Assembly: GCF_001936595.1 (NCBI RefSeq)
Contig: NZ_MLBG01000020.1
Coordinates: 1-47,729 of the forward strand
Source: Desulfovibrio sp. DV
GTDB taxonomy: Bacteria > Desulfobacterota > Desulfovibrionia > Desulfovibrionales > Desulfovibrionaceae
Direction of reading: 5' to 3'
DNA: 47,729 bases
Of this stretch, positions 47,544 through 47,729 are shown in pieces. The notes under the pieces are model-generated. The model was given only the letters and a program-made list of their open reading frames with translations. It was not told the DNA's origin and ran no database searches. How positions within the stretch are numbered: position 1 is the stretch's first letter; each line of letters starts with the position of its first letter. The translations under genes were made by a program, and so were the position numbers.

Positions 47544-47729
47544 TTATTCGGTCCGGGGGGTGGCAGTCCCGTCCGGGAAATGCGCGGTGATGGGGTCGGT
47601 GCCCGCAAAATAGCGGACTTCGGGTCCGTCCTGGCCAAACGCAGCCGCAAGATCAGCGGCGAAATGCCGCATCATGACTTCTTCCAGGGAAAAATGTCCG
47701 GCGTCAATGAGGCATCGGCCCGGCGGCAC
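47544..47729 (-). CDS. Nif3-like dinuclear-metal protein, C-terminal end (partial)
   Basis: Only the last 61 codons are in the window; the gene continues past the right edge. CLIDAGHFSLEEVMMRHFAA matches the C-terminal D-x-GH-x-x-x-E metal-binding motif of the Nif3/YbgI (GTP cyclohydrolase I type 2-like) family, and the tail YFAGTDPITAHF closes the domain. The neighbouring zinc-ribbon gene supports the call, because the pair is often found together. The biochemical role of the family is not settled. Confidence 0.75.
   Translation of the reverse strand: MPPGRCLIDAGHFSLEEVMMRHFAADLAAAFGQDGPEVRYFAGTDPITAHFPDGTATPRTE

Overview
The window is high-GC DNA from what looks like a Desulfovibrio-type bacterium (Desulfovibrionales). 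The evidence is the run of dCache-HAMP-PAS chemoreceptors, the CHASE2 cyclase paired with a FecR-like secreted protein, the C4 zinc-ribbon protein beside a Nif3-like gene, and the purD-purE and queDEC arrangements. That placement is from memory of gene content, not from a search. There is no prophage, insertion sequence, CRISPR array, rRNA or tRNA that I can recognise. The window is mostly ordinary chromosome with a few accessory patches.

Layout, left to right. (1) The N-terminal part of an AcoR/DhaR-like regulator runs off the left edge, divergent from recQ. (2) recQ converges with no spacer on a membrane-anchored TPR protein built from four 132-bp repeats. (3) purD-purE form a tight minus-strand operon. 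(4) Bases 7.4-18.7 kb hold four paralogous methyl-accepting chemotaxis proteins on the minus strand. They are interrupted by one plus-strand gene of unknown function whose upstream region carries three copies of a 7-bp motif. (5) A 54-aa membrane protein is followed by uvrA, a U32-peptidase-like protein, a proline/glycine-rich lipoprotein, a 54-aa acidic protein and a secreted class A acid phosphatase with a structured leader. (6) A YihY-type membrane protein overlaps queF by 4 bp; queF is divergent from queD-queE-queC, so four queuosine-pathway genes sit together. (7) A small PAS-like cysteine protein is divergent from a three-gene operon: a CpxP-like protein, an OmpR-type regulator and a sensor kinase. 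(8) A metallo-beta-lactamase-fold hydrolase carries an apparent frameshift. Next to it are an FkbM methyltransferase and a three-part TPR/sulfotransferase/polysaccharide-deacetylase-like fusion. (9) A BMP-type binding protein and a YgiQ radical-SAM protein follow, then a striking 76-base three-way-junction palindrome, a FecR-like protein with a CHASE2 adenylate cyclase, and a DUF3096 membrane peptide. (10) The right end has a PocR-domain hybrid kinase, acetyl-CoA synthetase, a coiled-coil C4 zinc-ribbon protein and the C-terminal end of a Nif3-like protein.

Functional themes are signal input (four receptors, two histidine kinases, a cyclase, PAS proteins), nucleotide and tRNA-modification metabolism (purDE, queFDEC), DNA repair and recombination (recQ, uvrA) and acetate activation (acs).

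The most unusual items are the near-perfect three-way-junction element at 39094-39169, the sulfotransferase-deacetylase fusion beside FkbM, the chemoreceptor array with its embedded unknown regulator-like gene, the split lactonase-like gene, and a QueF whose active-site His is replaced by Met.
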